This document shows positions 60,938-64,000 of a DNA stretch of 64,000 nt, in pieces. Numbering within the stretch: the first letter of the stretch is position 1; each line of letters starts with the position of its first letter. Source of the DNA: RGIG7213 sp045545665. Lineage in GTDB: Bacteria; Bacillota; Clostridia; Oscillospirales; CAG-272. Made by a program: the position numbers and the translations under genes. The stretch lies in the NCBI GenBank assembly GCA_045545665.1, contig JAZQBL010000039.1, positions 1 through 64,000 on the forward strand, given 5' to 3'. Under the pieces are notes generated by a model. That model saw only the letters and a program-made list of their open reading frames with translations. It searched no databases and was not told the origin of the DNA.

Positions 60938-61720
60938 TTAAGCATTTTCCCTTATATACGTTATGTATTCCATACAGTAGTCGTCACGTCCGGAAATGAC
61001 CTCTGCCGATCTTATCGTGAGATGGTATGCGGGATTGGTATTATCCATTATAGCCGCATCAAGTCCCTGATATATTGCACACGTAAGGTATGCTGAATTT
61101 ATGTTTATTCGTTTGGGAAGTCCGAACGATGCGTTTGAAAGTCCGCACACAGTCATAACACCCGTAAAAGTTTCTTTTACTTCTTTTATGGTTTTTAAGG
61201 ATATAAGCGCGCTTTCGCTGTCCGTTGCGGCTGACTGTACGGCTATATCAAACAGTATTCTGTCACGCGATATTTCCTCATCATCCGCAATCTTCACTAT
61301 TTCAGATGCAAACTGCATTCTTTCTTCAAGCGTGCTATGAGAAAGCATACATATAAAGCTTGCGTTTTTTTCTTTTATAACGGGCAAAAGCTGTGCCATT
61401 TCATCAGTTGTGTTCACGGAATTGAATATAATATCACGTCCGTTCGGCACACATTCCGCACATTCTATAAGGACGCCCATATCGGGTGAATCAAGCACGA
61501 CGCCTGCGTTTGAATTATCGCAAACAAGCTTTATGGTTTTTTTCATCATTTTCTTTTCATCTTCGCAAAGAGCTGTATTTACGTCTATGTAATCAGCTCC
61601 GAAGGATGCCATTTTGTTTATGAGCTCAAGCAGATATTCTTCGTTTTCCTCTGCATACGCCGCCATTGTTTTCGGAATGGAGCTGTTGAGTTTTTCGCCT
61701 ATGATAATCATTTTAGACAC
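60938..61720 (-). CDS. methyltetrahydrofolate methyltransferase-like (pterin-binding) protein
   Basis: 260 residues of the pterin-binding TIM barrel (AcsE/MetH folate domain type). Seen: IIGEKLNSSIPKTM at the start, MASFGADYIDVNTA and a CGLSNASFGLPKRININS segment matching the folate-binding signature. It lacks a cobalamin-binding domain, so a separate corrinoid protein would be needed. No cognate corrinoid protein gene is in this operon. It follows PNP by 6 bases and precedes the amidohydrolase by 0. Confidence 0.82.
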   Translation of the reverse strand: MSKMIIIGEKLNSSIPKTMAAYAEENEEYLLELINKMASFGADYIDVNTALCEDEKKMMKKTIKLVCDNSNAGVVLDSPDMGVLIECAECVPNGRDIIFNSVNTTDEMAQLLPVIKEKNASFICMLSHSTLEERMQFASEIVKIADDEEISRDRILFDIAVQSAATDSESALISLKTIKEVKETFTGVMTVCGLSNASFGLPKRININSAYLTCAIYQGLDAAIMDNTNPAYHLTIRSAEVISGRDDYCMEYITYIRENA

Positions 61721-61726
61721 CGTCCT

Positions 61727-62548
61727 TTATATTTCTTTCAATACGTTTGTAATAAGTCCCACAAAGCGTTCCTTCGCTTTTCCTGCGTTTATTACAACTT
61801 CATCTTCGTCGGGTTTTTCCTCTGAAATTCCTGCCGCCATATTCGTACATACGGAAATGCACAGTGCACGCATACCGCAATGCGCCGCCGCTATCATTTC
61901 GGGTACAGTTGACATACCTACAACGTCAGCGCCGAGGGTTTTGAGCATTTTTATTTCAGCGGGTGTTTCGTACTGCGGACCTGCCATATAAGCGTAGACA
62001 GCATCCTTCAGTTCAAACCCGAGCTTTTTCGCTTCGTTCTTTGCTATATTTATATATTCTTTATCATACACGGTCTGCATATCAAAAAATCTTTTGCCGA
62101 ACTCGGGTATATTCTTACCTCTTACGGGAGATTCCGCACACAGCTTTATGTGATCGTATACGACCGTTATGCCACCTATATCAAACGATGTATTTATAGC
62201 CCCCGATGCGTTTGAAACTATGAGTTTTTCAATTCCCATAAGCTTGAAAACATATATAGGATATACCGTTTCATACATTTCCCAACCTTCGTAATAATGG
62301 AATCTGCCGTTCATCACAACGACCGCTTTGTCTTCAATATATCCGCACCACAGCTCTCCTGCCTGGTACGATACAGTCGATATAGGAAAGCCGGGAATAT
62401 CCGCATATTTTATCACCGTGGGAGATTTGATCTTATTTACTATATCGCCGAGTCCCGAGCCTGCGATGATCGCAACGTCGGGAGTTATTTTTATTTTTTT
62501 CAATATAAAATCGGCACTTTTTTTATAATCGTTGTATTCGGGACGCAT
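61727..62548 (-). CDS. purine-nucleoside phosphorylase (trimeric type)
   Basis: 273 residues. The nucleoside phosphorylase signature includes IAGSGLGDIVNKIKSPTVI, GRFHYYEG, VSNASGAINTSFDIG and YAYMAGPQYETPAEIKML, with GADVVGMSTVPEMIAAAHCG. It splits purine nucleosides with phosphate to base and ribose-1-phosphate. It lies between a nucleoside kinase and the MeTr-like gene, giving a nucleoside salvage theme. Confidence 0.92.
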   Translation of the reverse strand: MRPEYNDYKKSADFILKKIKITPDVAIIAGSGLGDIVNKIKSPTVIKYADIPGFPISTVSYQAGELWCGYIEDKAVVVMNGRFHYYEGWEMYETVYPIYVFKLMGIEKLIVSNASGAINTSFDIGGITVVYDHIKLCAESPVRGKNIPEFGKRFFDMQTVYDKEYINIAKNEAKKLGFELKDAVYAYMAGPQYETPAEIKMLKTLGADVVGMSTVPEMIAAAHCGMRALCISVCTNMAAGISEEKPDEDEVVINAGKAKERFVGLITNVLKEI

Positions 62549-62569
62549 TTTTTTATTCCTTTCGTTTTT

Positions 62570-63466
62570 TCAGTTTCCTATAAATTCTCTGAAAAATGAA
62601 TCCTTCGGCACGTATTCACGGCTTATTTCGGGAATATTTTCGTATTTTTTCATTATTCTTTCCGCCTCGGCTTTGTATCTTGACTCACCGTCAACCGATT
62701 CAAGCAGCTCTTTTACAAGAGGTGCCAACACATTTACCTCGTACGGCACGAAAGAATTTATTCTTATATCCGACTTATCCGAATAAGGTATTATATTTTT
62801 GTCTTCGTTTTCAACAACACCTTCCCAAAGCTTAAACGTAAGGTCGGGAGATGCTCCTCTGAAAAGAAAATCACGGACAAGTCTTCTGCCGAAACGCAAT
62901 TCCCTTTTGGTAAACACGTTACCGTATGCATTCATATCTGTATCGACACAGATAAATATTTTCTTACATTCCTCGTGAAAAAGTCCCGTTATTTCGGGAT
63001 ATACTGCCTGTATTCCCTCAAATATGATGATGGTATTATCATCCGGATCTATTTCTCTTTTTCCGTTTCTTCTTCCCGAAACGAAGTCGAATATCGGTAT
63101 TTCGGTCTTATCCCCTCTTTTGAGGCTTTCCGTGCATTTACAAAACAGCTCGTAGTCGATAGCGTTTATGGATTCGAAATCCGTTTTTCCGTCTTTACCC
63201 TTTTGCTCGTGTGAGTCCTTGAAAAAGTCGTCAACGGAAACACTCATTACGTTTTTTCCGTCCTTTTCAAGCGTATCTATCAGGACGCTCGTAGCCGACG
63301 TTTTTCCCGAACACGTAGGACCTGACAGCAATATAAATCTGATATTTTTATCGTCTGCTATATCATCCGCCGTTCTTTCTATATTTTCAAAAAATCGGCG
63401 GTCACATTCCTTTACAAAGTCAAATTTTTCTTTTTCGGATACGAATATACGGTCGTGAAAATACAT
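62570..63466 (-). CDS. uridine kinase-like nucleoside kinase
   Basis: 298 residues. P-loop GPTCSGKTSAT, then VSVDDFFKD, RNGKREIDPDDNTIIIFEGI and an RLVRDFLFRG lid-like region. It resembles the kinase domain of Clostridia nucleoside kinases, which often carry an N-terminal TGS-like domain of about 200 residues. Here that extension is missing. It may phosphorylate uridine, cytidine or another nucleoside. Confidence 0.82.
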   Translation of the reverse strand: MYFHDRIFVSEKEKFDFVKECDRRFFENIERTADDIADDKNIRFILLSGPTCSGKTSATSVLIDTLEKDGKNVMSVSVDDFFKDSHEQKGKDGKTDFESINAIDYELFCKCTESLKRGDKTEIPIFDFVSGRRNGKREIDPDDNTIIIFEGIQAVYPEITGLFHEECKKIFICVDTDMNAYGNVFTKRELRFGRRLVRDFLFRGASPDLTFKLWEGVVENEDKNIIPYSDKSDIRINSFVPYEVNVLAPLVKELLESVDGESRYKAEAERIMKKYENIPEISREYVPKDSFFREFIGN

Positions 63467-63487
63467 ATTTACGCCGTCCTTTCATTT

Positions 63488-64000
63488 TTACAGTTTTGCG
63501 AAAAAGCCTTCCATTATCTTTTTCGTTTGCTCGAACACTTTATATCTGTCCTGCTCTAAATATTCATATGGATATTTGGGATTGAATATTCGTTCTATTT
63601 TAACGTTTCTCTCACCCACAAGCTTTGTAACAGCGCCCGCACCTGCGGAGAATATGGAATGTATCTCCTCCATCATAAGTATGTTATAGATACCTTCCGT
63701 TCCCTTTTTGCAATATCCGACGTTTTCAAGGTTACCCTTTGCGTTTTTCTGTCTGTACATATAATACGGGATATATCCCGCTTTTTTGGTCATTATCTGC
63801 GTATAGTCAACACATTTGGATACTTCAAAGTTTTCCCTTGCAAATATATCCTGCCCTTCCTCCTTCAGTATATCCGCACTTCTTTTTACGCAAAACGTAT
63901 GCGCGGTAATATTTTCCGGTGAAAGCTCGATTATTTTTTCAAGTGTATCGGAATACGATTCTATATCATCCGTCGGAAGTCCCATTATAAGGTCTGTGTT
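63488..64000 (-). CDS. hemZ: HemZ-type coproporphyrinogen dehydrogenase-like radical SAM protein, 5' end outside window
   Basis: The visible 170 C-terminal codons begin in the NTDLIMGLPTDD region and end at 63488. They contain NITAHTFCVKRSADIL, MYRQKNAKGNLENVGYCKKG and IFSAGAGAVTKLVG, which are characteristic of the HemZ/HemN-like C-terminal domain. The radical SAM CX3CX2C motif would lie upstream, outside the window. It is the first visible gene of the leftward operon, 21 bases before the nucleoside kinase gene. Confidence 0.88.
   Translation of the reverse strand, partial: NTDLIMGLPTDDIESYSDTLEKIIELSPENITAHTFCVKRSADILKEEGQDIFARENFEVSKCVDYTQIMTKKAGYIPYYMYRQKNAKGNLENVGYCKKGTEGIYNILMMEEIHSIFSAGAGAVTKLVGERNVKIERIFNPKYPYEYLEQDRYKVFEQTKKIMEGFFAKL

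Overview
The window looks like a chromosomal segment of an anaerobic Clostridia-type Bacillota, probably gut-associated. The evidence is anaerobic class III ribonucleotide reductase (nrdG, nrdD), HemZ, a SpoVB/MATE-type flippase, an LPXTG-like (NPQTG) wall protein, AGGAGG-type ribosome binding sites and many TTGACA-17-TATAAT promoters. Species cannot be read from the sequence. Both ends cut genes: ispH on the left and hemZ on the right.

Layout. 1-5.4 kb is a leftward operon asd, rpiR-type regulator, FAD oxidoreductase, cmk, plsC, ispH. 5.5-7.7 kb holds a YegP-like protein and a beta-CASP RNase. 7.7-13 kb is accessory: degraded small genes, a duplicated 0.19-kb segment, a large membrane/beta-propeller protein and an ankyrin protein. 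13.2-16.2 kb carries pyk and a CPA2 antiporter. 16.2-20.4 kb is AT-rich and holds what I read as an orphan array of Rhs C-terminal toxin/immunity modules. It contains two Rhs core remnants inside a 175-bp direct repeat, one toxin tail with an ATGA-overlapping partner, a second toxin tail with its partner, a cloverleaf-like inverted-repeat element and a stray copy of the 3' end of the yhcC-like gene.

20.4-30.2 kb holds a 2,584-residue VWA plus repeated isopeptide-domain adhesin ending in NPQTG, a small Cys-rich protein and a LuxR-type regulator with an extra N-terminal helix-turn-helix. 30.4-31.1 kb holds terminators, a 42-bp duplicate of the tRNA-fMet 3' half, and the tRNA-Leu(UAA)/tRNA-fMet operon. 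31.2-34.3 kb: YitT and a two-domain DHHW/AlgJ-like protein. 34.4-41 kb (rightward): Ca2+-type P-ATPase, then a polysaccharide cluster of sugar transferase, frameshifted core-2 branching GT, ATP-grasp/HAD fusion and GDPD. 41-45.1 kb: nrdG, nrdD with a fused thioredoxin-like tail, trxB. 45.4-51.5 kb: a small rightward gene facing a two-component system with two lipoproteins and a membrane protein. 51.7-53.6 kb: YhcC-like radical SAM protein and Mrp/NBP35 ATPase. 53.6-64 kb: one long leftward operon: hemZ, nucleoside kinase, purine nucleoside phosphorylase, methyl-THF methyltransferase-like protein, amidohydrolase, flippase, mazG and four glycosyltransferase-type genes.

Most of the window is ordinary housekeeping DNA. 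The unusual material is in 7.7-13 kb and 16.2-31 kb. Here duplicated fragments, broken reading frames, orphan toxin tails, multi-hairpin elements and an att-like tRNA repeat point to recombination and gene import. No CRISPR array, complete insertion sequence or integrase was seen.
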